Source: Dehalococcoidia bacterium UBA4060 | GTDB lineage: Bacteria > Chloroflexota > Dehalococcoidia > GIF9 > UBA5629 | DNA: 8,554 bases | Assembly (NCBI GenBank): GCA_002383665.1 | Contig: DFZI01000019.1 | Location: 2,078 to 10,631, forward strand | Direction: 5' to 3' | In this document: positions 1-6,662 of the stretch, one piece after another | Numbering within the stretch: the stretch's first letter is position 1 | Layout: each line of letters starts with the position of its first letter | Program-made: the position numbers and the translations under genes | The notes under the pieces: generated by a model | What the model was told of the DNA's origin: nothing | The model's database searches: none | Seen by the model: only the letters and a program-made list of their open reading frames with translations

Positions 1-42
1 GAAAAATAGAACACGGCTGACCGCACGATCAGCCGTGTTCTA
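1..42 (-). terminator. Rho-independent terminator after ftsK
   Basis: A perfect 14-bp inverted repeat (TAGAACACGGCTGA at 7-20 and its exact complement at 29-42) encloses an 8-nt loop. On the minus strand the hairpin begins 11 nt after the ftsK stop codon and is followed directly by TTTTTC (6-1). This is the standard layout of an intrinsic terminator. The orientation is clear because the other side of the hairpin has no T-run when read on the plus strand. It marks the end of the udg-rnj-ftsK transcription unit. Confidence 0.93.
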
Positions 43-53
43 ACATCATCCAC

Positions 54-2255
54 TTATTCGCCCTTTGTCTCGCTCTTTTCCTTCGTCTTGCCGAAGCCTT
101 CTTCCCTGAGCCTGTCCATCAGGCGGGCGGCGCGAGGAAAACCTATCTGCAGTTTGCGCTGCAGATAGGAGGCGGAGATTTCCTTTGACTCCAGTGCGAG
201 CTGTCGGGCGGCCTCAAGCAAGTCATCCTCGGCAGGTTTCTTGCCTTCGGGCGTGGTCTGCGACATATCTTCGAATCTAACGGACTGCATCTCTGACCTG
301 CGCTGAATGGACCAGAAGCTGACCAGGCGTTCGATCTCGGCGTCGCTGACCATGGTTCCCTGCAGACGCTTGGGCTTGGAGGCATCCTGGGGCATGTAGA
401 GCATATCGCCGCGGCCCAGCAACTTCTCGGCCCCGGCTGAATCGATGATGGTGCGGGAATCTACTTGCGAGGTCAGGGCAAAGCTTATACGTGTGGGGAA
501 GTTCGCTTTGATCAGGCCGGTGACCACGTCAACTGATGGCCTCTGTGTAGCTACGATCAGATGTATGCCGGTGGCACGGGCAAGCTGTGCCAGGCGGCAA
601 AGGGACTGTTGAACCTCATCATAGGCAGCCATCATCAGATCGGCCAGCTCATCGATCACAACGATGATATAGGACATACCCTCGGCTGGCGCCTTGTTCT
701 GGTTGAAATCTTCGATATTGCGTGCCTTCATCGCAGAGAAGCGTTTGTAGCGGCTGTCCATCTCGGCCAATAGCCAGCGCAAAGCCATGACGGCCTTATC
801 GGTATCTACAACCACCGGTGAGACCAGATGTGGTATGCCGTTATAGTTGACCAGCTCGACGCGCTTGGGGTCGACCATGATGAAACGCAGTGCATCAGGC
901 GTGTTATTCATCATCAGACAGCAGATGATGGAGTTGAGGCAGACGCTCTTGCCGCTGCCTGTAGCACCTGCGATCAGCAGGTGTGGCATTTTGGCAAGAT
1001 CAGCCACTATCGTCTCACCGCCCGCACCCTTGCCCAGCGCCAGCGCCAGCTTGGTTTTTGCCAGAAGCTTCTGGAAGGCTGTGCTCTCCATGACGCCGCG
1101 TAGCCCGACCGAGCCGAAAGTGGTGTTAGGCACTTCTATGCCCACTATGGATTTGCCGGGGACAGGCGCCTCGATGCGGATGCTGGGGGCCGCCAGCGCC
1201 AGCGCCAGGTCGTTGGAAAGTGAACTGATGCGCTCCACCTTGACCCTCGTGCGCTGCACCTCTTCAGTCCGGATATTTACATTGCCATCATGGTCCCTCT
1301 CGCGCACCTCACGTGTCCTGATATCCCAGCCCGGCTCGACACCGAACTGAGTTACTGTGGGACCGCGGTTGACCTCAGCTACTTTAGCCTGAACACCGTA
1401 GCTGGCCAAGGCTTCCTCGATAGTCGCCCGGCGCTTTTCAATCTCACTGTCGCTGATGACTGTCTCAGCCACCCTGTCGAGTATATCGATGTTGGGCAGT
1501 GACCACCCTCCAACCTGAATAGAGGAACGCATGCGGTCCATCACTGCCGTATCTGCAGGAGCCGGCTCCAACTCCACAGCAATGGGGGCAGGCCTTTCCT
1601 CCGCGGTTGTTACAGCAGGAGCTGTATTTTTGCTGTTTTTGCTAGACTCCCTCACTACCTCTATCATTTCACCCACGGCGACGGTACTCCCCTTTGTGGT
1701 GTGTTTGATTGTCTTCCATAGCCACTCTGGCGCGATGAAGAAGGCTGACATTAATAAAAGGAAGGCGATGATTAAAATGCCCGCCCACAGCCAGGGTGTG
1801 GCGATGGCCTGCCCTATATAGCCCCCCAGGGTGACCTCGGATAGTATGCTGGAGCTGGAAGGACGCAGGTATGACAGCAGTCCCCACAGCGCCACCATTA
1901 AACAGGCGCTGCCCAGCCAGTAGTTCCAGTGACGTATAAACATACGCGGCCAGCCGATTAACATGCAGATGCCGAGAAAGGCAATGGCGGCGAAGACTAC
2001 ACCCAGACCCATTAACCTGAAGATAATCAGCCAGGCGTTGCTAAGAGCAGATAAGATATCTTCACCGAGTTGGTTGAGCCATGCCCCGATCTGTGGCCAG
2101 AAAGCTATTACCAGGCAGATACCGATGGCACAGACAAGTGCGAGAATGACGGGCCCGGAGAAGAGGAACTTGAGGAAGGATTTGTCCGAGCCCTTTTTCC
2201 TGTTCTTCTGTGGTGATTTTGAACTGCTGTTTACCCTGTTTTTTCTGGCGGGCAT
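54..2255 (-). CDS. ftsK: DNA translocase FtsK/SpoIIIE family
   Basis: Membrane-anchored, ATP-driven double-stranded DNA pump that moves chromosome ends through the closing division septum and helps resolve chromosome dimers. The 733-aa protein starts with a basic, Ser-rich cytoplasmic tail (1-30). Four predicted membrane segments follow (about 33-53, 74-101, 112-130, 153-175), then a Pro/Ala/Glu-rich linker (about 180-245), shorter than in E. coli FtsK. The motor follows: alpha/beta region about 250-400, Walker A GATGSGKS at 430-437, Walker B IIVVIDELADL around 530-540 with D535/E536, and the ATQRPS motif at 569-574. A C-terminal winged-helix gamma domain, the DNA-orientation reader, covers about 675-720 (SASYLQRKLQIGFPRAARL). 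Two oddities: a charged insert at about 311-338 in the alpha/beta region, and a Lys/Glu-rich tail in place of the usual GPxxGxxxREVL ending. The start ATG lies 12 nt after the rnj stop, with only a weak AAGG upstream, so translation is probably coupled. Last gene of its unit. Confidence 0.97.
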   Translation of the reverse strand: MPARKNRVNSSSKSPQKNRKKGSDKSFLKFLFSGPVILALVCAIGICLVIAFWPQIGAWLNQLGEDILSALSNAWLIIFRLMGLGVVFAAIAFLGICMLIGWPRMFIRHWNYWLGSACLMVALWGLLSYLRPSSSSILSEVTLGGYIGQAIATPWLWAGILIIAFLLLMSAFFIAPEWLWKTIKHTTKGSTVAVGEMIEVVRESSKNSKNTAPAVTTAEERPAPIAVELEPAPADTAVMDRMRSSIQVGGWSLPNIDILDRVAETVISDSEIEKRRATIEEALASYGVQAKVAEVNRGPTVTQFGVEPGWDIRTREVRERDHDGNVNIRTEEVQRTRVKVERISSLSNDLALALAAPSIRIEAPVPGKSIVGIEVPNTTFGSVGLRGVMESTAFQKLLAKTKLALALGKGAGGETIVADLAKMPHLLIAGATGSGKSVCLNSIICCLMMNNTPDALRFIMVDPKRVELVNYNGIPHLVSPVVVDTDKAVMALRWLLAEMDSRYKRFSAMKARNIEDFNQNKAPAEGMSYIIVVIDELADLMMAAYDEVQQSLCRLAQLARATGIHLIVATQRPSVDVVTGLIKANFPTRISFALTSQVDSRTIIDSAGAEKLLGRGDMLYMPQDASKPKRLQGTMVSDAEIERLVSFWSIQRRSEMQSVRFEDMSQTTPEGKKPAEDDLLEAARQLALESKEISASYLQRKLQIGFPRAARLMDRLREEGFGKTKEKSETKGE

Positions 2256-2267
2256 AGCCTTATTGTA

Positions 2268-3923
2268 CTATACCTCGATCACGGTTGTAATTATCATGGG
2301 GCGCCGCTTGGTCTGCTCATAGAAGAACCTGCCAAGCATCTCTTTGACGCTGGTGTGGACGAAGCTGTATTCGGCGATGTGCGTCTTACTCAGGGTGGCT
2401 GCCACAAGCTCGCGTGCTTGCTCGATCACCTTGCCATCATGATCGGCATCGACAAAACCGCGGGATACGATATCGGGCCTTCCGGTCAGCTTGCCTTCCT
2501 TCTTATCCAGTGCAACGATCACGACGACGATGCCGTCACGCGAAAGGAGTTTGCGGTCGCGCAGGATAACCTGGGCATAGTCGCCCAGCACCAGGCCATC
2601 CACATAAACGTTACCGTAAGGCAGCTTGCCGGTGATACGGCCCTTTTCGCCGTCGATCTCCAGTATATTGCCGTTATCCATTACGAAGATATTGCTGTCA
2701 GGTATACCCAGACCTCTGGCCAGATTGGCATGCAGGACGAGATGACGGTATTCACCGTGGATGGGTACGAAGAATTTTGGCTTGACCAGGGTGAGCAGCA
2801 GTTTCAGCTCTTCCTGGCTGCCATGCCCGTGCACATGCACGGATGAGCGCTCACCATAGATGACGTTGGCACCCTGGCGGAAAAGGCTGTCAATCGTGCG
2901 GTTGATCAGAGCTTCATTACCTGGAATGGGGGTGGCTGAGATGACGACGGTATCTCCCTGACGTATACGTATCTCGCTGTGGTCGCGGTTAGCGATGCGT
3001 ACCAGCGCCGAGGTTGGCTCACCCTGGCTGCCGGTGGCCAGAAGTATGGTCTTTTCGGGGCTATAATTCTTCAGATCTTCAACATTACATAATATGCCGG
3101 ATGAAGTATGTAGATAACCCTGGTCAAGGGCCATTTTGACTGTATCCTTCATGCTACGTCCGATGATGAAGACATGCCTGTTGTGAATGGCTGCAGAGTC
3201 GATCACCATCTGGATACGTGAGATCAATGAAGAAAAGGTTGCGATGATAACACGACCGGGTGCCTTGCCTATGATATTATCCAACGTCTGGCCGACCACC
3301 CTTTCCGAGGGAGTATAGCCTGGTAACTCGGCATAGGTAGAATCGGACATGAGTAATAGAACGCCTTCGTTACCCAGCTTGGCCAGCTTGGCAAGGTCGG
3401 TAGGACGGCTGTCCACCGGGGTGTAGTCTATTTTAAAATCCCCGCTGTCGATGATTGCTCCCAGCGGCGTGTAGATGATCAGCCCGACGGCGTCAGGAAT
3501 GCTATGGCAGACGGGGAAGGCTTCCACTTTAAAGTTACCCACCTGGAACTTGACGCCAGGCTGGATCAGCTTGAGATTGGCCTTGATGAAGGAGCGATGC
3601 TCCTTGAGCTTGACGGTTATCAGACCCTGGGTCAATTTGGTGGCATAAACGGGCAGGTCGAGCTGGGGAAGTATATAAGGTAAGGCCCCGATATGGTCCT
3701 CATGCCCGTGCGTGATTACAATGCCACGCAGCTTCTCCTTGTGTTCCAGGAGATACGTGATATCGGGAATGAGCATGTCGACGCCCAACATCTCCTCTTC
3801 GGGGAACATCATACCTGCATCAATGATGATGATATCATCGGCATACTCGATGGCCATCATATTCTTGCCGATCTCTCCGAGTCCGCCGAGAGGTATTATC
3901 TTGAGCTTGTAACGGACGGTCAT
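2268..3923 (-). CDS. rnj: Ribonuclease J (metallo-beta-lactamase/beta-CASP)
   Basis: Zinc-dependent RNase with 5'-3' exonuclease and endonuclease activity, used in mRNA decay and rRNA maturation in bacteria that lack or supplement RNase E. The 551-aa length matches the family. Visible motifs in order: PLGGLGEIGKN at 11-21; the metal-binding HxHxDH signature in THGHEDHIG (H72, H74, D76, H77); H140 in VCHSIPDA; D162 in DSGDFK; the beta-CASP segment in the middle, with ATGSQGEP near 296-303; H363-x-H-G-H367; and PIHGEYRH at 387-394 with the last metal-ligand His (H389). The C-terminal part (about 450-551) corresponds to the domain that supports dimerisation. The start MTVRYKLKIIPLGG fits the family. 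It lies 6 nt after the udg stop with no Shine-Dalgarno match, so it is likely read by translational coupling. The gene is intact and sits between udg and ftsK. Whether it is a J1 or J2 type cannot be decided here. Confidence 0.96.
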   Translation of the reverse strand: MTVRYKLKIIPLGGLGEIGKNMMAIEYADDIIIIDAGMMFPEEEMLGVDMLIPDITYLLEHKEKLRGIVITHGHEDHIGALPYILPQLDLPVYATKLTQGLITVKLKEHRSFIKANLKLIQPGVKFQVGNFKVEAFPVCHSIPDAVGLIIYTPLGAIIDSGDFKIDYTPVDSRPTDLAKLAKLGNEGVLLLMSDSTYAELPGYTPSERVVGQTLDNIIGKAPGRVIIATFSSLISRIQMVIDSAAIHNRHVFIIGRSMKDTVKMALDQGYLHTSSGILCNVEDLKNYSPEKTILLATGSQGEPTSALVRIANRDHSEIRIRQGDTVVISATPIPGNEALINRTIDSLFRQGANVIYGERSSVHVHGHGSQEELKLLLTLVKPKFFVPIHGEYRHLVLHANLARGLGIPDSNIFVMDNGNILEIDGEKGRITGKLPYGNVYVDGLVLGDYAQVILRDRKLLSRDGIVVVIVALDKKEGKLTGRPDIVSRGFVDADHDGKVIEQARELVAATLSKTHIAEYSFVHTSVKEMLGRFFYEQTKRRPMIITTVIEV

Positions 3924-3929
3924 AGCAGT

Positions 3930-4526
3930 TTAAAAAAGGTTGAGTTGGGCAGGGTGGTCTTTTTCTGCCTCCAACGCTTTGGCCTCGGCCAGCACAGCCG
4001 GCAACTTAAGCACGTCAGCCTCTATCACCTTACGCAGGTTATTCTGGTGCAGTGCTGCTGCGGGATGGTACATGGCAAAATAGAGGGTGTTGCCTATACG
4101 TTTAGCCCGGCCGTGCACCTTGCTGATGCTCTCGCCGGGGAAATATCGGGCCATGGAATAGCGCCCCAGCGTGACCACTACCTTCGGTTGGATCAGCTCA
4201 AGCTGCCGTTCCAACCACCGGCTGCAGGCCTGGATCTCGCCGGGCAGGGGATCGCGGTTATCAGGTGGCCGGCATTTGATTACGTTGGCTATGAAGACCT
4301 GGCTGCGTTTCAACCCGATCATGCCAATGAGCTGCTCCAGGAATTGACCGGCGGCACCAACAAATGGGCGGCCTGCCTGGTCTTCATACCATCCTGGTGC
4401 TTCACCAATGAAGAGGAGAGGGGCACTTTCAGGCCCTTCACCCGGAACAACTTTTGTGCGGTGGCGGGCCAGATCACAGTTATGGCAATTTTCTATTTCA
4501 GTATTAAGTTCAGTCAGAAGTGACAT
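3930..4526 (-). CDS. udg: Uracil-DNA glycosylase, family 4 (Fe-S type)
   Basis: Base-excision repair enzyme that removes uracil from DNA after cytosine deamination or dUMP misincorporation. The 198-aa length is typical of family 4. Four cysteines at C14, C17, C85 and C101 have the spacing of the 4Fe-4S cluster ligands of this family. Motif GEAPGWYED (41-49) is the active-site region, followed by GRPFVGAAG (52-60), NVIKCRPPDNRDP (81-93) and the HPAAAL motif with H154 that binds DNA near the flipped base. The GEAPG..ED form argues for family 4 rather than family 5. An in-frame TAG directly precedes the ATG, so the start cannot lie further upstream. The last residues QLNLF resemble a beta-clamp binding peptide, which is an inference only. 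The gene has its own promoter 16-44 nt upstream and heads the udg-rnj-ftsK unit. Confidence 0.94.
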   Translation of the reverse strand: MSLLTELNTEIENCHNCDLARHRTKVVPGEGPESAPLLFIGEAPGWYEDQAGRPFVGAAGQFLEQLIGMIGLKRSQVFIANVIKCRPPDNRDPLPGEIQACSRWLERQLELIQPKVVVTLGRYSMARYFPGESISKVHGRAKRIGNTLYFAMYHPAAALHQNNLRKVIEADVLKLPAVLAEAKALEAEKDHPAQLNLF

Positions 4527-4541
4527 CTAAATCTAAATTGA

Positions 4542-4570
4542 ATCATAACACATGGTTATAATGCGGTCAA
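4542..4570 (-). promoter_or_regulatory. Sigma70-like promoter of udg-rnj-ftsK
   Basis: On the minus strand a -35 box TTGACC (4570-4565) and a -10 box TATGAT (4547-4542) are separated by exactly 17 nt, with TGT directly before the -10 (extended -10). The -35 starts 2 nt beyond the stop codon of the DUF1634 gene. The expected transcription start is near 4533-4535, only about 7-9 nt before the udg ATG at 4526, and no Shine-Dalgarno sequence is present. The udg mRNA should therefore be nearly leaderless. A small dyad, ATAAC-N5-GTTAT (4545-4559), overlaps the -10 and could be an operator. Confidence 0.7.
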
Positions 4571-4571
4571 T

Positions 4572-4937
4572 TTATTTAGAGATGAGGATACAGCTTATGG
4601 CCAACATCAATACAAGCACAATGCAAATAATGATGGGCTTAACATCTTTTTCTGCGATGAAATATGCCAGTGATATGGCCAGGACGACTGGCGGCATGAG
4701 GAGCATAATGATAAGGCCAGCCGTGATGATCCCGGACGGGCTGAATGTGAGCAGGTTTCCGAGAAGTGCTGGAAAGGGTGTGATCTCGACGGGGTGGGAA
4801 GCGCCAGTAACCAGGTACATGATCATTCCTGCCAGCAGCAGGATAAGGCAGGCTGCGGTCATAATTCGCAATGTCAGGCCAATGTGCCTGTTAAGCCGGT
4901 GCAATTTCTCGTGCTGGTTATCGATAACTACACGCAT
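4572..4937 (-). CDS. DUF1634 family small membrane protein
   Basis: A 121-aa protein of unknown function. It has a basic, soluble N-terminus (1-20) and three predicted membrane helices (about 22-43, 68-93, 99-119), with a polar stretch between the first two (about 45-66). The SPSGIITAGLIIMLLMPPVVLAISLAYFIAEKD region, in particular the SG..I..GL....PP and F..EKD positions, is the recognisable core of DUF1634 proteins. These are commonly encoded next to TauE/SafE-type transporters, as here: the ATG lies 3 nt after the transporter stop codon. A possible weak ribosome site, GGTGGG, lies within the end of the transporter gene. Translational coupling and a role as an accessory subunit of the transporter are inferences from this arrangement. 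No catalytic motif is visible. Confidence 0.8.
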   Translation of the reverse strand: MRVVIDNQHEKLHRLNRHIGLTLRIMTAACLILLLAGMIMYLVTGASHPVEITPFPALLGNLLTFSPSGIITAGLIIMLLMPPVVLAISLAYFIAEKDVKPIIICIVLVLMLAISCILISK

Positions 4938-4940
4938 AGG

Positions 4941-5807
4941 TTACCCACCGATGATATGAAAGGATTTCAATAACATGGAGATAGAAGTCAGCATCAGGAA
5001 AATAGAAAAAATGATCATGATGACAGGACCCTTTACGCGGTTGGTCAGTGTGGCTCCCAGCCTAGCCCCGATATATACGCCTATACAAAGCGGTGCGATC
5101 AGATAAGGAACGATAAAGCCATGGGAGGCATATATTATAGATCCCGTCATAGTGGTAAAGGCCAGCATTATGCTGCTGGTGGCAACGGCTGCCTTATCAG
5201 GCATCTGCATCAGCTTATTCATTACAGGTACGTTGATTATCCCGCCACCTATGCCAAGCATGCTGGAGAGGGCACCGCCAAAAAAGCTGGTTACCAGCCC
5301 GGTGACAGGGTGGTGCACCTTGTAGCTTACCTCATGGCCCAATGCCGGGTCATAGTATGAATCGTCCAGCCAGGCGTGTGCGTCTTGTGGTTGTTCAGAT
5401 GCGGAATTCAGCGTTTGCATTTCTTCGACAGATTGGGGGCCGGGGTGTTTAGGCAGCATAGTGTAGGCGATGTAAATGAGGAGTAGCCCGAAGATGAGTG
5501 TGAGCACGGGTTCCGGCAGAAGCGTGCCCAGCAGGGCGCCGGCAACAGCCCCGGGTACAAGCGTGGTGCAGAGCAACAGTCCCAACTTCAAGTTGGTCAT
5601 ATGGTTGCTGATGTAGACACTGGTGGCAGTGCAGGAATTGATTACGATCGAAACCAGGCTGCTACCTATAGCAAACTGGATGGGTATCCCCGATGCCAGG
5701 GTTATGATCGGCACGATAATGAACCCGCCGCCCACCCCCAGCATTGAGCCGAACAAACCGGCAAACAGTCCTGTCCCAGCAAGTAGCCATATATTTATGT
5801 CAGACAT
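4941..5807 (-). CDS. TauE/SafE family membrane transporter
   Basis: Integral membrane protein of the sulfite/organosulfur exporter (TauE/SafE, formerly DUF81) family, 288 aa. Members move sulfite, sulfoacetate or related small anions; the substrate cannot be read from this sequence. It shows the internal duplication of the family: GSMLGVGGGFIIVPI near 20-34 recurs as SSMLGIGGGIINVPV near 181-195. About eight hydrophobic segments are seen (four before residue 120, four after 165). They are split by a polar loop at about 119-168 that is rich in Asp, Glu, Tyr and His (SYYDP, HEVSYKVHH). The start is taken as the ATG at 5807. A longer frame opens with GTG at 5834, but the -10 box lies only 1 nt downstream of that GTG, so it is upstream of the expected transcription start. 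Followed by the DUF1634 gene after 3 nt and divergent from rph. Confidence 0.9.
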   Translation of the reverse strand: MSDINIWLLAGTGLFAGLFGSMLGVGGGFIIVPIITLASGIPIQFAIGSSLVSIVINSCTATSVYISNHMTNLKLGLLLCTTLVPGAVAGALLGTLLPEPVLTLIFGLLLIYIAYTMLPKHPGPQSVEEMQTLNSASEQPQDAHAWLDDSYYDPALGHEVSYKVHHPVTGLVTSFFGGALSSMLGIGGGIINVPVMNKLMQMPDKAAVATSSIMLAFTTMTGSIIYASHGFIVPYLIAPLCIGVYIGARLGATLTNRVKGPVIMIIFSIFLMLTSISMLLKSFHIIGG

Positions 5808-5824
5808 CGTAATGAAGCGAAAGG

Positions 5825-5853
5825 ATAATAACACCAGTAGGAATGCTGGTCAA
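5825..5853 (-). promoter_or_regulatory. Sigma70-like promoter of the tauE-DUF1634 unit
   Basis: On the minus strand TTGACC (5853-5848) and TATTAT (5830-5825) are spaced by 17 nt, with TGT just before the -10 (extended -10). The predicted transcription start is near G5818, giving a leader of about 11 nt before the ATG at 5807, with no Shine-Dalgarno match. An inverted repeat, ACCAG-N8-CTGGT (5833-5850), fills the spacer and could bind a regulator. The box sequences and spacing closely match the udg promoter. Confidence 0.7.
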
Positions 5854-5894
5854 TTTGAGAGAAGCTTGTAATATGAAATCAGTGAATGTTTTTG

Positions 5895-5903
5895 TGGTAA
5901 TAT
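5895..5903 (+). promoter_or_regulatory. Possible extended -10 promoter for rph
   Basis: TGG followed by TAATAT (5898-5903) fits an extended -10 element, in an AT-rich stretch before rph. No good -35 box is found 16-18 nt upstream. Transcription would start near 5910, giving a leader of about 33 nt that contains the rph ribosome site. An overlapping TATTAT (5901-5906) is an alternative -10. The assignment is weak. Confidence 0.35.
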
Positions 5904-5928
5904 TATGCTTTGACTGCTATATGCAGTT

Positions 5929-5936
5929 GGAAAGGA
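5929..5936 (+). promoter_or_regulatory. Ribosome binding site that sets the rph start
   Basis: GGAAAGGA ends 6 nt before the ATG at 5943. It supports this ATG over the in-frame TTG at 5910, which would place the Shine-Dalgarno sequence inside the coding region. Confidence 0.8.
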
Positions 5937-5942
5937 AGTAAA

Positions 5943-6662
5943 ATGACGAGAAAAGACGGACGCAGCAACGACCAGCTCAGGCCAGTGAAAATAACAACAG
6001 GCTATCAGGATTATCCTGAGGGCTCAGCCCTGATAGAAGTGGGCAATACACGCGTGTTATGTGCTGTGAGTGTAGAAGACCGTGTGCCGCCGTTTTTAAA
6101 GGGTCAGGGGACGGGTTGGGTAACTGCAGAGTATTCTATGTTGCCGAGGTCTACACATACGCGCACACCCCGCAATCCTGATCGGCAAGCGGGACGCTCG
6201 CTGGAGATACAGCGCCTGATCGGGCGCTGTCTGCGTGCGGCAGTTGACCTGGACGCATTGGGTGAGCGCTCTTTTACCGTAGACTGCGATGTGTTGCAGG
6301 CCGATGGCGGAACACGGACGGCCAGTATCACCGGTGCCTATGTGGCACTCTATATCGCACTTTCCAATCTAAAAAAGAAGGGTGTTTACAAGGTATTGCC
6401 AATAAAATGCGCAGTGGCTGCCACCAGCGTAGGAGTAGTGGACCGCATCAGGTTGCTCGACCTGTGCTACGACGAAGACTCCCGGGCAGGCGTTGACTTC
6501 AATGTAGTGATGACGGACAGGGGAGAGTTTGTGGAGCTACAGGGTACAGCCGAGGGGAAGCCCTTCTCACGTGAGATGATTGATCAGCTTTTAAGCCTGG
6601 CCGAAAAGGGCATTAAGGAGCTGTTCGAAGAGCAGAAGAAGGCACTGGCAGGATACAGGTAG
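5943..6662 (+). CDS. rph: Ribonuclease PH
   Basis: Phosphate-dependent 3'-5' exoribonuclease that trims tRNA 3' ends and other structured RNAs; the active form is a hexamer in the cytoplasm. The 239-aa length is standard. Visible signatures: RKDGRSNDQLRPV at the N-terminus; GWVTAEYSMLPRST (58-71); GRSLEIQRLIGR (84-95) with the phosphate-site Arg; DCDVLQADGGTRTASITGA (114-132), including GTRT (123-126) of the phosphate pocket; and YDEDSRAGVDFNVVMT (176-191), with D179 and D185 as the expected metal/catalytic acids. No residue of these motifs is missing, so the enzyme should be active. A longer frame from TTG at 5910 is rejected because the ribosome site and the family N-terminus both point to 5943. 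It stands alone on the plus strand, divergent from the transporter and convergent with proA. The rdgB gene often found after rph is absent here. Confidence 0.96.
   Translation: MTRKDGRSNDQLRPVKITTGYQDYPEGSALIEVGNTRVLCAVSVEDRVPPFLKGQGTGWVTAEYSMLPRSTHTRTPRNPDRQAGRSLEIQRLIGRCLRAAVDLDALGERSFTVDCDVLQADGGTRTASITGAYVALYIALSNLKKKGVYKVLPIKCAVAATSVGVVDRIRLLDLCYDEDSRAGVDFNVVMTDRGEFVELQGTAEGKPFSREMIDQLLSLAEKGIKELFEEQKKALAGYR

Noticed and set aside
847..1350. Plus-strand open frame opposite the ftsK motor
   Set aside because: Its Ser/Ala/Pro/Leu-rich translation mirrors the conserved motor region; no initiation signal seen.
3693..4523. Long plus-strand open frame (276 codons) opposite udg and the start of rnj
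   Set aside because: It lies fully antisense to two well-supported genes, has no recognisable domain and no convincing ribosome site. It is a by-product of codon use on the other strand.
4941..5834. Longer transporter reading from GTG at 5834
   Set aside because: The -10 box of the promoter lies 1 nt downstream of this GTG, so it should not be in the mRNA. The extra residues (MLLSFRFIT) are not typical of the family.
5910..6662. Longer RNase PH reading from TTG at 5910
   Set aside because: The Shine-Dalgarno sequence at 5929-5936 and the family N-terminus MTRKDGR place the start at 5943.
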